Of a stretch of DNA of 64,000 nucleotides, positions 24,857-34,680 are shown in pieces. This DNA comes from Candidatus Latescibacterota bacterium. GTDB taxonomy: Bacteria > Latescibacterota > UBA2968 > UBA8231. The position numbers and the translations under genes are program-made. The stretch is from the NCBI GenBank assembly GCA_022826515.1, contig JAJDUT010000135.1, positions 30,062 to 94,061 of the forward strand, written 5' to 3'. The first letter of the stretch is position 1. The number at the start of each line of letters is the position of its first letter. A model generated the notes under the pieces. It saw nothing but the letters and a program-made list of their open reading frames with translations, had not been told where the DNA came from and did not search any database.

Positions 24857-26767
24857 ATGAAATTCGAGAAAAAGACCCAGCTTTCCATTGCGTACGCCGT
24901 CCTTACGCTGCTCCTGCTCCTGAGTCTGCAAAACTATTTCGCCAACCAAGTTGAAACCCTTCCGTACAGCCAGTTCCGGGAGTGGATCAAAAGCGGACAG
25001 GTCATCGAGTGTACCTTCAGCGGCGAGTTTATTCACGGCCGCGCCAGCGTCGATGGCCAAGAGATCAGCTTCCGCACCGCGGTCATCGACGATCCCGAGC
25101 TCATCGGCCTGCTCGAAGAACACCAAGTTGAGTTCACCCGCCAGCCTAGCAACAATTGGTTCACGCAGCTTTTGTCGTGGATTTTGCCCGCGCTGATCTT
25201 CGTGGGGATTTGGCTGTTTATCATCCGTCGCATGAGCGGGGGAGGCGGCCTGATGTCCATTGGCAAGAGCAAGGCCAAGGTGTACATGGAGAAGGGGACG
25301 GGCATTACTTTCGACGACGTGGCTGGCATTCAAGAAGCCAAAGAAGAACTGCTGGAGATCGTCGAGTTTTTGCGCACCCCCGAGCGGTTTCAGGCTCTCG
25401 GCGGCCGGATCCCACGCGGCGTCTTGCTCGTGGGGCCGCCGGGTACGGGTAAGACGCTGTTGGCCAAGGCCGTCGCTGGCGAGGCGAGCGTGCCCTTTTT
25501 CTCACTCAGCGGCTCCGATTTTGTCGAGATGTTTGTCGGGGTAGGGGCCGCGCGCGTGCGCGACCTTTTTGATCAGGCCAAGAAACACGCCCCGGCCATT
25601 ATTTTCATCGACGAGCTCGATGCCTTGGGCAAGGCCCGGGGGGCTGGCTCGTTTGGCGGCCACGACGAGCGCGAGCAGACGCTCAACCAACTCCTCACCG
25701 AGCTCGACGGTTTCGACACCAACGCCGGCGTGATCCTCATGGCGGCGACTAACCGACCGGAGATCCTCGACCCGGCCTTGCTGCGTCCCGGCCGCTTCGA
25801 CCGCACGGTGGCCGTGGATCGGCCCGATGTCAAGGGGCGCGCCGCCATCCTCCAGATCCACGCCAAGGAAGTCAAGCTGGCCCCGGACGTAGATCTATAC
25901 AAACTAGCCGTGCGCACGCCGGGTTTCGCCGGTGCGGACTTGGCCAATATCGTCAACGAAGCGGCTCTCTTGGCGGCGCGGCGAGATAAAAATTCCATCA
26001 CCATGTCCGAATTGGAAGAGGCAATCGAGCGCTCGGTGGCCGGGCTAGAGCGCAAAAGCCGCGTGCTCAACGAGAAGGAACGCCGGATCGTCGCGTACCA
26101 CGAGGCCGGACACGCCATCGTCGGCGAGATTTTGCCTGAAGCTAATCCCGTGCAGAAGATCTCCATTGTATCGCGGGGCATCGCTGCCTTGGGCTACACG
26201 CTGAACATGCCGCTGGAGGATCGCTATCTAATGACCAAGGAGGAATTGCGGGATACCTTGGCGGCGATTTTGGGCGGTCGGGCGGCCGAGGAGATCGTCT
26301 TTGGCGAAATATCCACCGGCGCGGCCAACGACTTGCAGCAGGCCACGCAAATGGCCGAGCGGATGGTCAAAGAATTCGGCATGAGCCAGCGCATCGGCTT
26401 GGTCGCCCACCGCACGGACCGCTCGCAACAGTTATTGGGCATGCCCTCGGCCGACCGCCCGTACAGCGACGAGACAGCCAAGCTCATCGACGAAGAAATT
26501 AAGGGCATCATCGGCGAGGGGTACACGCGGGCCAAGGACCTACTCACCCAGCATCGGCAGGCGATGGAGGATGTCGTCGAGATACTCTTTGAGAACGAGG
26601 TGATGGACGGCGACCAACTGCGTAATTTGCTCGCAGAGAACGGGATAGAACTGCCACCTAGGCCCAAACAAGAAGCGCCGCCCGACAGCCCCTCCGCCGA
26701 GCCACAGGCCAATGGCAATGCTCCGCAGTCGGAAGAGCCAGAAAAGGAAGAGCGCGAGGTCTCCTAG
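24857..26767 (+). CDS. ftsH: ATP-dependent zinc metalloprotease FtsH
   Basis: A 636-residue membrane-anchored AAA+ protease that degrades misfolded membrane proteins and regulators. Two N-terminal transmembrane helices ([35 protein letters not shown]) flank a ~100-residue periplasmic domain. The AAA module has Walker A GPPGTGKT (~193), Walker [12 protein letters not shown], the pore motif FVEMFVGVG and the second region of homology ([19 protein letters not shown]). The protease site is HEAGH (~415). The C-terminal tail is Pro/Glu-rich. The ATG at 24857 is chosen because the membrane helix follows directly; the upstream in-frame extension lacks conservation features. Confidence 0.95.
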   Translation: MKFEKKTQLSIAYAVLTLLLLLSLQNYFANQVETLPYSQFREWIKSGQVIECTFSGEFIHGRASVDGQEISFRTAVIDDPELIGLLEEHQVEFTRQPSNNWFTQLLSWILPALIFVGIWLFIIRRMSGGGGLMSIGKSKAKVYMEKGTGITFDDVAGIQEAKEELLEIVEFLRTPERFQALGGRIPRGVLLVGPPGTGKTLLAKAVAGEASVPFFSLSGSDFVEMFVGVGAARVRDLFDQAKKHAPAIIFIDELDALGKARGAGSFGGHDEREQTLNQLLTELDGFDTNAGVILMAATNRPEILDPALLRPGRFDRTVAVDRPDVKGRAAILQIHAKEVKLAPDVDLYKLAVRTPGFAGADLANIVNEAALLAARRDKNSITMSELEEAIERSVAGLERKSRVLNEKERRIVAYHEAGHAIVGEILPEANPVQKISIVSRGIAALGYTLNMPLEDRYLMTKEELRDTLAAILGGRAAEEIVFGEISTGAANDLQQATQMAERMVKEFGMSQRIGLVAHRTDRSQQLLGMPSADRPYSDETAKLIDEEIKGIIGEGYTRAKDLLTQHRQAMEDVVEILFENEVMDGDQLRNLLAENGIELPPRPKQEAPPDSPSAEPQANGNAPQSEEPEKEEREVS

Positions 26768-27219
26768 CCTACGGCGGCGATGACTTCCAGTTCGACGGCT
26801 GCTCCCAGCGGCAGGCTGGCGACGCCGACGGCCAAACGCGCGTGTATCCCCTTATCTCCCAAGACTGAGGCCAGCAGATCGGAAGCGCCATTGATCACGT
26901 TGGCGTGGGCCGTAAAACCGGGTGCCGCTGCTACATATCCTCCTAAGCGGACAATGGAGATCGCGTCGAGATCGTCGGTTTCGGCTTTGAGTATGCTCAG
27001 GGCGTTGAGGGCGCATAACTTGGCAGCCTCATATCCCGCTTCGACATCCAAGTCCTCGCCCACGATGCCCGCGTATTGGATCTGGCCGGCTAGTAGGGGT
27101 AACTGGCCTGAGACGAAGATCAAAGGGCCGCTTTGCACGGCGCGAGTATAGGAGCCGGCTGGTTGGGGCGGCGGAGGAAGTTGTAGGTTGAGGTCTCTTA
27201 GTTTTTCTTCCACAGACAT
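26764..27219 (-). CDS. RidA-family protein
   Basis: A 151-residue YjgF/RidA homologue (enamine/imine deaminase fold) of the longer type, with LPPPPQPAGSYTRAVQSGPLIFVSGQLP at the N-terminus split by the usual hydrophobic strands, ALNALSILKAETDDLDAI and, at the end, LPLGAAVELEVIAAV. The catalytic Arg typical of true RidA enzymes near the C-terminus is not evident; HARLAVGVASLPLGA occupies that region. The ATG at 27219 follows GGGAGAT. The last bases overlap the end of ftsH convergently. Confidence 0.88.
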   Translation of the reverse strand: MSVEEKLRDLNLQLPPPPQPAGSYTRAVQSGPLIFVSGQLPLLAGQIQYAGIVGEDLDVEAGYEAAKLCALNALSILKAETDDLDAISIVRLGGYVAAAPGFTAHANVINGASDLLASVLGDKGIHARLAVGVASLPLGAAVELEVIAAVG

Positions 27220-27301
27220 GTTAAATCTCCCATGGCTTCGGGCTGGTTGGCGCGAGTAATATAGGACGCCTAATGCTTCCAGCAAGAGAGCGGTGCACAG
27301 T

Positions 27302-28519
27302 ATGAGATTCGCCAAAGGGAGCGTCCTCGAACCCTTGGCCAACAGGGATTTCGTGCGCCTGTGGCTGGCCAACGGCCTTTGGTGGCAGGCCATGTGGATG
27401 GAGATGCTGGCGCTGGGGTGGCTGGCGCTGGAGTTGACCAATTCTCCTTGGTGGGTCCAGGTCATCGGCTTTTACCGAGCCATCCCCCTGCTGATTATGG
27501 GTTTGTTCGGCGCGGTGATTACCGATCGCTTTAAGCGGCGCTACATCGTTTGGACTTTGCAGTTGGTCAATGTGCTGGGGACGGGGCTGTTGGCGCTCTT
27601 ACTCTTTTTGGGGCGGCTTGAGCTGTGGCATTTGTCGGTGGTGTCGCTGACCTTGGGGGCCTCTTGGGCGCTGGATTGGCCGACCCGGCGCAGCATGGTG
27701 CCCGATCTAGTCGGCAAGTCCCGCACGGTCGATGCCATGGTGCTGGAGAACGTCATTCAGGGGTTTACGCGCATTGCTGGCCCCTTGGCGGCGGGCTATG
27801 TCACCGCGGCTTATGGCAGCTTGGGTGCGCTGTTGGTGCTGGTCGGGTTGGGCACCTTGGCGCTGTTTTTGTTGGGGGGCCTCAAGACAGATTCCAAGGC
27901 ACCTAGTGCAAGCACGTGGGCGTCGGGGTGGGCCGGGCGGCAGGGGTGGGCCAGTATGCGGGCTTCTGCGCCGATATTCGGCGTTTTTCTCATCACGATC
28001 TTTATGAACGTCTGGGCTTTTCCCTACATGAACCTGCTACCGGTTTTTGCGCGCGACGTATTCGGCCGCGGCCCGGAAGCTATGGGGTGGTTGGGCGCGG
28101 CTAGCGGGAGCGGGGCGATTGTGGGCTTGGCCGCGGTGCAGCTAAGCCGCAGCAAGCTGAGCAACGAATGGCTCTTTGTCGCTGGCTCGTTGCTGGCGTG
28201 TACGGGCATTGTCGCCTTTGCCTTTAGCGGGACTTTTGGCATTGCTTTGCTGATGCTGTTTTGCTCTGGATTGGGGCAGGCGGGCTTCAGCATTATGCAG
28301 AGCAGCATCATCTTGGTCGAATCCTCGGACGAGATGCGGAGCCGAGCGATGAGTACCTTGGTCGTGGCCATTGGCGTCGGCCCCTTTGGCCGTCTGCAGA
28401 GTGGGGCAATGGCCGAGACTTGGGGAGCACAAGGAGCGGCGGGTGTCATGGCCCTGCTGGCGGGGTTGGGGACTGTGGGAACGGCGGTTTTGGTACGGGG
28501 GTTTCTAGGTAAACGATAA
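27302..28519 (+). CDS. MFS transporter, EntS-like (MFS_3)
   Basis: A 405-residue permease with about 12 hydrophobic segments, starting with FVRLWLANGLWWQAMWMEML as in EntS/MFS_3 exporters. The cytoplasmic loop motif FGAVITDRFKRRYIVW is present after TM2. The second half starts near FGVFLITIFMNVWAFPYM. These transporters usually efflux small molecules; the substrate is not inferable. The ATG at 27302 is preferred over a GTG three codons upstream. It is divergent from ridA, with the 82-base gap holding both control regions. Confidence 0.87.
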   Translation: MRFAKGSVLEPLANRDFVRLWLANGLWWQAMWMEMLALGWLALELTNSPWWVQVIGFYRAIPLLIMGLFGAVITDRFKRRYIVWTLQLVNVLGTGLLALLLFLGRLELWHLSVVSLTLGASWALDWPTRRSMVPDLVGKSRTVDAMVLENVIQGFTRIAGPLAAGYVTAAYGSLGALLVLVGLGTLALFLLGGLKTDSKAPSASTWASGWAGRQGWASMRASAPIFGVFLITIFMNVWAFPYMNLLPVFARDVFGRGPEAMGWLGAASGSGAIVGLAAVQLSRSKLSNEWLFVAGSLLACTGIVAFAFSGTFGIALLMLFCSGLGQAGFSIMQSSIILVESSDEMRSRAMSTLVVAIGVGPFGRLQSGAMAETWGAQGAAGVMALLAGLGTVGTAVLVRGFLGKR

Positions 28520-28591
28520 GTGGACGGATTCCCGATTGCGCGGTTCGTCCAGCGTATCTACCTTGCACATCCAATTAAAGGAGCATGTCCC

Positions 28592-29887
28592 ATGTCCCAG
28601 TCGTTGTTCAGCGACGCCAGCCAACGCTTGGACGAAGCGCTTGAGTACGCGTCCATTTCCGAGGACGCCATTGAGCGGCTCAAGTTGCCCAAGTCAAGTT
28701 TGAAAGTCTCCATCCCCGTGCGCATGGACAATGGCGAGTTGCGCATTTTCCCGGGCTACCGGGTGCGCTACGACGACACCCGAGGCCCAACCAAAGGCGG
28801 CATTCGCTACCACCAAGACGTGTCCAGCGACGAGGTCCAATCCCTGGCCTTCTGGATGACCTTCAAGTGCGCGGTGGCCAATTTGCCCTTTGGCGGCGGC
28901 AAAGGCGGCATCACGGTCAATCCCAAGGAATTGTCCCCTTTTGAACTGGAACGACTCAGCCGGGGCTATATCGACGCCGTGGCCGACTTCATCGGCCCGG
29001 ACATCGACATTCCAGCACCGGATGTCTATACCAATCAGATGATTATGGGCTGGATGGTAGATCAGTACAGCATTATCAAGCGGCAGATCACCCCCGCAGT
29101 CATCACCGGCAAGCCTTTGACCATGGGGGGGAGTCTAGGGCGCGATACAGCGACTGCGATGGGAGCTTTTTTCACCATTGAGGCGACTTGGCCCAAGCTC
29201 AGCTTGAATGGCTCGCCGGCCGACACGACTGTGGCCGTGCAGGGCTTTGGCAATGCCGGAGCCATCGTCGCCGAATTGCTCTTTAACGCCGGTTACAAAG
29301 TCGTGGCCGTAAGCGACTCCAAGGGAGGTGTTTACCGGCGCGGAGGACTCGATGTTCCCAGCGTGCGCCAGTTCAAGGATTCGACCCGCACTCTCAAGGC
29401 AGTGTACTGCGAGGACAGTGTATGCAGCATCGTCGAGCACGACACCATCACCAACGAGGAATTGCTCGCGCTCGACGTCGATATCCTGGCTCCGGCAGCC
29501 TTGGAAAACCAGATCACGGAAGCCAACGCCCGCGACATTAAGGCCAAGGCGGTGTACGAACTGGCCAATGGCCCCACCACGCCGGGTGCCGACGAGATCC
29601 TGCGCCAGCGGGACGTGATAGTATTTCCCGACATCTTGGTCAATGCCGGCGGTGTGGCGGTGAGCTATTTCGAGTGGGTGCAGAATCGCCAGGGCCTGTA
29701 CTGGACCTTAGAACAGGTCAACCAGCGACTCAAGCAGATGATGGTCGAGGAGACCGAGCGCATCTGGGCCATTGCCCAGGAGCAGGGCATAGCGCCACGC
29801 ACTGCGGCGTACGTCCACGCCTTGAACCGGATCGGCGACGCAGTTCAAGCCAAGGGCACTAAAGATTACTTTACCGATGGGCGGTAA
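28592..29887 (+). CDS. gdhA: Glu/Leu/Phe/Val dehydrogenase (glutamate dehydrogenase)
   Basis: A 431-residue oxidative-deaminating amino-acid dehydrogenase. The N-terminal substrate domain shows RVRYDDTRGPTKGGIRYH and the catalytic-lysine region MTFKCAVANLPFGGGKGG. PDIDIPAPDVYTNQMIMGWM and the Rossmann part with VAVQGFGNAGAIVAELL follow, and FPDILVNAGGVAVSYFEW is the family's late motif. AAAGGAG lies 8 bases before the chosen ATG. Cofactor preference (NAD or NADP) is not clear. The stop overlaps the next gene by 11 bases. Confidence 0.94.
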   Translation: MSQSLFSDASQRLDEALEYASISEDAIERLKLPKSSLKVSIPVRMDNGELRIFPGYRVRYDDTRGPTKGGIRYHQDVSSDEVQSLAFWMTFKCAVANLPFGGGKGGITVNPKELSPFELERLSRGYIDAVADFIGPDIDIPAPDVYTNQMIMGWMVDQYSIIKRQITPAVITGKPLTMGGSLGRDTATAMGAFFTIEATWPKLSLNGSPADTTVAVQGFGNAGAIVAELLFNAGYKVVAVSDSKGGVYRRGGLDVPSVRQFKDSTRTLKAVYCEDSVCSIVEHDTITNEELLALDVDILAPAALENQITEANARDIKAKAVYELANGPTTPGADEILRQRDVIVFPDILVNAGGVAVSYFEWVQNRQGLYWTLEQVNQRLKQMMVEETERIWAIAQEQGIAPRTAAYVHALNRIGDAVQAKGTKDYFTDGR

Positions 29888-30323
29888 CAAGAGTCACAGG
29901 TCGGCTCCCGCCCCCGACGCCCTAGATCACGCAGCCCTAGCTTTGGAACTTTTGCAAAGACAACCCGTTCTGGGGGACAAAATCTCCTCTGGGACCCACG
30001 TGCAAGGCCGGGAGGTCCCCGGCCTGCTGACCGAAGTTTTGCGTTTCCTCCACTTGGTCGCCACCGGCGACCAGGTTCTGACCCCGTCCCATCTCGTCGA
30101 TCTAGCTTGGCACGAATTCATCCTCTGCACGCGCACTTACAGCGCCTTCTGCCACCGGTACTTTGGCCGCATGATCCACCACCAACCCGGGGGCATGGAG
30201 GAAAAAAACAACAGCCAGTTCGACCAGACCCTGGCCCTGTACCAGCGCTACTTTGGCCCGCCTCCTGCGGCCTATTGGCTGCCCGGAGCCGACTGCGGGG
30301 CTTGCCGCAGCGCCAATTCCTAG
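29877..30323 (+). CDS. Glycine-rich-domain (GRDP-like, PF07173-type) protein
   Basis: A 148-residue protein beginning inside the end of gdhA. The central motif LTPSHLVDLAWHEFILCTRT, followed by YSAFCHRYFGRMIHH, is typical of the 'glycine-rich domain-containing protein' family (bacterial relatives of plant GRDP N-domains). The C-terminus carries CGACRSANS, a CxxC. It lies 22 bases upstream of a gene whose product ends in repeated CSS units, so the two form a pair. Function unknown in bacteria; a His/Cys metal site is conceivable. Confidence 0.75.
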   Translation: MGGNKSHRSAPAPDALDHAALALELLQRQPVLGDKISSGTHVQGREVPGLLTEVLRFLHLVATGDQVLTPSHLVDLAWHEFILCTRTYSAFCHRYFGRMIHHQPGGMEEKNNSQFDQTLALYQRYFGPPPAAYWLPGADCGACRSANS

Positions 30324-30345
30324 CCGCCCACCAAGGAGGATTCCC

Positions 30346-31464
30346 ATGTACTTTAACGGCCAACTCGCCATTGACCCGTCCCAGGAGACCTTGGTCGAAA
30401 AGGTCAGACCCACTAAGGTCTTCGGTCGCATGCTCTACTACCTGACTGCGGGTGGTCTGTCCGACCGAGAAGAACAAGAGACCTTCACCGCGGTGGCTAT
30501 CTTGCAACAGCTCAATATGGCCCTGCGCTCTATGGGAGTGACCAATATCGTCCGCCTGACCAAGGACCAGTACGACTTCTACTTTGACGAGCAGGGCCTA
30601 GAGGATGATCTCAAGGACGCCATGGAACAGTTTCACATAGAGACCGACTACTACGAATCGGAATTGTTCGAGGCCCTCTATCTGGTCGTCGAGCACGCCG
30701 ACCGGGAACTGACCTACCTCATTGAAATTGAGATCGACCGGCTCCATCCGCCGGATGTGTACCCCATTACCATCACCGTCAACGGCACGGCCAACGACTT
30801 TGCCCAACAGCCTGGGGAAAGCGCCGACCGCCTGCGCCAGCGCATGGAGCCCGTCTTTCGAGCTCAGGACGCGTACGAACAATTCCAGCGCCGGAAAGAA
30901 GCCCATTTCAGCCACTTTATCAGCAGCCTCAACCAAGCCGTGGCCACTTATATCAAATGCGACGATGTGCGCCAGACCCTCGACACTCGCGTCATTCGTC
31001 CCCGAGAGCCCGTGGACCGGCCCGAGCAATTGCGGGAGCGGCACACCGGGGCTGATACACCTCCCCTCTTCCACGGCTATCACGGCTTTGACGCGTTCTT
31101 TTTATACGCCTGGATGTGGTCGTCCATGTCATTCCACCACAATATCCACTACCACGACGTATCCGTGGTGGACGAACAGGGCCAGACCGTATTCGATGTC
31201 GGAGCCGCGGGTTTCCACGCCGGGGAGGGCAATACCCTCAATCCAGAGGCCGACTTCGAGTCTCCGCCCGCCAGTGATGTCGAGTACCATGCGGACCACA
31301 GCTATCAGGACGGCCTTGATCAGACTGGCTCGGTCCAGGAAGCGAGCGCTGAGTCCGGCGAAAGTTCGTCGTGGCTGGATTTTGGTGGCGACAGCGGCGA
31401 CAGTGGAGCGTCCTGCAGCTCGTGTAGCTCGTGCAGTAGTTGCAGTTCGTGCGGTGGCATCTGA
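30346..31464 (+). CDS. Unknown protein with Cys-Ser-Ser repeat tail
   Basis: A 372-residue protein starting at an ATG 6 bases after AAGGAGG. I do not recognise the main body (LTAGGLSDREEQETFTAVAI, then DREEFTYLI-like acidic helices and TAVAILQQLNMALRSMGV). It is acidic, has no signal peptide and probably no true membrane helix, and contains a His/aromatic-rich patch, FLYAWMWSSMSFHHNIHYHD, near 255. The last 45 residues turn Ser/Gly/Asp-rich and end in CSSCSSCSSCSSCGGI, five Cys in a regular C-x2-C ladder. With the GRDP-like neighbour it may form a metal-binding module. Confidence 0.72.
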   Translation: MYFNGQLAIDPSQETLVEKVRPTKVFGRMLYYLTAGGLSDREEQETFTAVAILQQLNMALRSMGVTNIVRLTKDQYDFYFDEQGLEDDLKDAMEQFHIETDYYESELFEALYLVVEHADRELTYLIEIEIDRLHPPDVYPITITVNGTANDFAQQPGESADRLRQRMEPVFRAQDAYEQFQRRKEAHFSHFISSLNQAVATYIKCDDVRQTLDTRVIRPREPVDRPEQLRERHTGADTPPLFHGYHGFDAFFLYAWMWSSMSFHHNIHYHDVSVVDEQGQTVFDVGAAGFHAGEGNTLNPEADFESPPASDVEYHADHSYQDGLDQTGSVQEASAESGESSSWLDFGGDSGDSGASCSSCSSCSSCSSCGGI

Positions 31465-31533
31465 GGAGGGCAAGGCAGATGAAATCGACCGGCTCCACCC
31501 TCTGGACGTGACTGCCCCTCGAACACGTGCAGC

Positions 31534-32730
31534 TCACAGACGGTCTGCCCTTTTCAGGGTCTCGGGCACCCCCAACCACAAAGTGAGGGCCGCGGCCAGG
31601 CCAATGCCCGCGGCGGCCAATGGAGTTTCGGTCAGGCCAACCCAATCGGCGATATAGCCCATGGCCAGAGGGCTGCCTGCCCCACCCAGATCGCCGACAA
31701 AGCGCCACAGCCCCAAAAACACTCCCCGCCCGTCGTAGGGGGCCAAGTCCGCACCCAGAGTCATCATGGTCCCCGACCCTATGCCGTTGCCCAGGCCCAC
31801 TACTACCAAGGCTAGGAGCAGGCCCGAAAAATCCTGCGCTAGGGGAATGGCGGCCATGCCCGCGCTCTGGACGAAAAAACTGGGCACCGAGGCGTACTTG
31901 CGCCCCCAGTGGTCCATGATCATGCCCGCCGGATAGAACATGAGCATGTCCACGGCCGCGGCAATGGATATGATCACCCCCACCTCTTCGACCCCCAAAC
32001 CGAGGACATCGGCAGCGTAGAGCGGTGCGATGACCATGCGGGCCGTGCGCACCATTTGGGCGCACAACTGGGCCGAGCCGGCAGTGAGCAGGATGCGGTA
32101 ATGGCCGCGCACAACATCGCCGACCCGTCCTCTGGACCGATGACTTGCGCCCGGGGCGGCCCCGAGGTCCTCCACCCAGAGCAAGACCGCCAGCAAAGCT
32201 ACCACCGCCAACATCCCGTACAACAGGAAGGCAGCCCGAAAGCCGTACGCCCCGGCCAAGAGGCCGCCGAGCAGCGGTCCGGCAAAGTAGCCGATGCGTC
32301 CTATGCCCCCGAACACGGCAATGGCCCGGCCCCGGAGTGCCGGCCGAATGGCCCCGGCCAGGTACGTATGGCGCGAAATATTCCACAGGGCCGTACCGAT
32401 CCCCGACACCAGGCGGCAGGCACTCACTTGCCATAGATCAGCGGCCACCAGCAGGCCGAAAATCCCCGCTAGGACGCAGCCCACCCCCAATAGCATGGCG
32501 CGCTTTTCGCCCACCCGCCGCACCACCACTCCCGCGGGCACATCGCCCAGCAAAGTGCCGATCCCGTCCGCGGCCAGAACCACGCCCACTAAGCTGTACG
32601 ATACCTCGAAAGAGCGGGCGAACAAAGGCAGGACGGGCAATAGCAGACCCCGGCAGACCGACAGGATCAGGGCCGGCGCGTACACCGACAAAAATAAGTT
32701 TACTACCACCTCCTGTTTCCGCTTCGACAC
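31534..32730 (-). CDS. MFS transporter
   Basis: A 398-residue major-facilitator permease with ~12 helices. Loop 2-3 reads LGDVPAGVVVRRVGEKRAML (the MFS A-like motif), and the sequence RLVSGIGTALWNISRHTYLA marks TM4. The second half repeats the pattern (YPAGMIMDHWGRKYASVPS). The start is GTG at 32730; a later GTG after AAACAGGAG is also possible. It converges with the Cys-tail gene across a 69-base gap. Substrate unknown. Confidence 0.86.
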   Translation of the reverse strand: MSKRKQEVVVNLFLSVYAPALILSVCRGLLLPVLPLFARSFEVSYSLVGVVLAADGIGTLLGDVPAGVVVRRVGEKRAMLLGVGCVLAGIFGLLVAADLWQVSACRLVSGIGTALWNISRHTYLAGAIRPALRGRAIAVFGGIGRIGYFAGPLLGGLLAGAYGFRAAFLLYGMLAVVALLAVLLWVEDLGAAPGASHRSRGRVGDVVRGHYRILLTAGSAQLCAQMVRTARMVIAPLYAADVLGLGVEEVGVIISIAAAVDMLMFYPAGMIMDHWGRKYASVPSFFVQSAGMAAIPLAQDFSGLLLALVVVGLGNGIGSGTMMTLGADLAPYDGRGVFLGLWRFVGDLGGAGSPLAMGYIADWVGLTETPLAAAGIGLAAALTLWLGVPETLKRADRL

Positions 32731-32851
32731 TTTGTCAATCCTCTTGCCAAATGGACTTTAGACCGCAGAGCTCAAGACTTGAGTTTTGAGATATAGCAGA
32801 AGAAGCTGGTAGGATCCTGATCGCCGTCAACCTAACCTATACCTCGCAAGA

Positions 32852-34663
32852 TTGCTCATAGTGTGGACATCGACGCCGAAAAAACTGACTAAAGCCGGAT
32901 TTCCAGCGCGCTACGGCGGTCGCCTCTCGTCGGTGCTCGAAGTCGATATGAAAGACGGTAATATGAAGACCTTTGAAGGCGAGGGCTCGGTCGGCTTGAT
33001 CGCCTCCCAACTAACCTTGCAAGGGCCGCTGCGCAAAGATCGGACCTCGTTCATTGTCTCGGCCCGACGCACTTATATCGATCTGCTGATCCGCCCTTTC
33101 CTCCCCAGCGACGAGAAGGGCGGCTACCACTTCTACGATCTCAATGCCAAACTCAACCACATTTTCTCGCCCGAGAGCCGGGTCTTCCTGAGTCTCTACA
33201 GCGGGGACGACCGCTTCTGGAGCGATTTTAAAGAGGAGTACGGGAGCGGCAGCTACCGCGAGGAGGATAGCATTGCTACGGACTTCGGCTGGGGTAACAT
33301 CACCTCCACTCTGCGTTGGAATTACCTCTTCGACAACCAGCTCTTCGGCAATTTTACTGCCATCTACAGCCGCTACCAGCTTTCCACCCACGTGGACGAC
33401 CGCACCACCATTACCAACGATGGGGAACGGGAGACTGAGAGCCTGAGATTGCGCTACCTGTCCGGCATCCGGGACTGGGGCCTGAAGGCCGATCTCGACT
33501 ACCTCCCCAACCCCATTCACTACATCCGCTTTGGGGGCAGCGGCACCTTGCACACTTACAGCCCTGGAGCGGCGCATATCAAGTCCGATCCGGCCGACGG
33601 TGCCCCTGAGGATACCACCCTTGCCGCCCAGGTCACCGATGCGCTGGAGTACAGCCTGTACGGCGAGGACGATGTTCACCTCACCGACCGCCTGAAGGCC
33701 AACTTGGGGCTGCACACCTCTGGCTTTTTCGTCAACGACGAGTTCTACACCTCGTTGCAGCCCCGGGTTTCAATGCGCTACCTGCTACCATCAGACTGGG
33801 CGGTGAAAGTCTCTTATGCTCTGATGCGCCAGTACATTCACCTGCTCTCCAATAGCACCGTCGGCTTGCCGACCGACCTGTGGCTACCAGCCACCGAGCG
33901 AGTGCGTCCCCAGTGGTCGCGGCAGTTCGGCGTGGGACTGGCACGTCAACTCAAAGATCAGTACGAGTTTAGCCTGGAGGGGTACTACAAGACCATGACC
34001 AACCTGATCGAGTATCGGGAAGGTGCCAGCTTTCTAGTCGGCTTTGGCGAGAGTGAAGATTGGCAGGACAAGGTGGAGATAGGGCGGGGATGGTCGTATG
34101 GTGCCGAGCTATTCGTACAGAAAAAGCGGGGGCGCACCACCGGCTGGATCGGCTATACTCTTTCTTGGACCAAGCGACGTTTCGCGGGACTGAACCAGGG
34201 GCGAGCCTACCCCTACCGCTACGACCGCCGCCACGACGCCGCGTTGGTCCTGACCCGTCAACTGACGCGCTCAACCAGCTTTTCCCTGACTTGGGTGTAC
34301 GGCACTGGCAGTGCTGCTACCCTTCCCGTCGCCCGCTATTACTACGATGGCTCGGGCGGGGGCGGCATCATCCGGGTACCCCGAGCTTCCTACATGCCTT
34401 ATGAAATCGTGGTCTATGGAGACCGCAACGACTACCGCATGTCCGCCTTTCATCGCCTCGACTTCAGCTTCAACTTCGGCCAGGCCGAAAGCGCCGGGCA
34501 CGGATTCAGCTTCGGGGTCTACAACGCCTACAATCACAAGAATCCCTTTTTCATCTACTTTGAAGACCATTACGACCGCGCTGCCGACTCCAGAAAGTTC
34601 CGCGCTAAGCAGGTGAGCCTTTTTCCTTTTCTTCCTTGGATAAACTACCGGTTCAAGTTTTGA
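32852..34663 (+). pseudogene. TonB-dependent receptor lacking signal peptide and most of the plug
   Basis: The frame encodes 603 residues that join the TonB-receptor family at GFPARYGGRLSSVLEVDMKD, the end of the plug domain. A full set of beta-barrel strands follows, ending properly in an aromatic residue (INYRFKF). Complete members carry a signal peptide, a carboxypeptidase-like domain and ~150 more residues of plug upstream; here the first ~18 codons (TTG, MLIVWTSTPKKLT) are unrelated. Without export or a TonB box it should be non-functional, hence the pseudogene call. The downstream DUF4249 gene is intact and is the usual partner. Confidence 0.7.
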
Positions 34664-34680
34664 AAATCACGGCTCTTGAG

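Noticed and set aside
27220..27465. 82-residue N-terminal extension of the RidA protein
   Set aside because: The RidA fold starts at the ATG at 27219, which follows GGGAGAT; the extension overlaps the divergent MFS gene.
31238..32434. 398-codon minus-strand frame overlapping the MFS gene at 31534-32730
   Set aside because: It is another frame of the same strand; its translation is Arg/Gly/His-rich without hydrophobic segments, while the MFS frame has clear transporter motifs.
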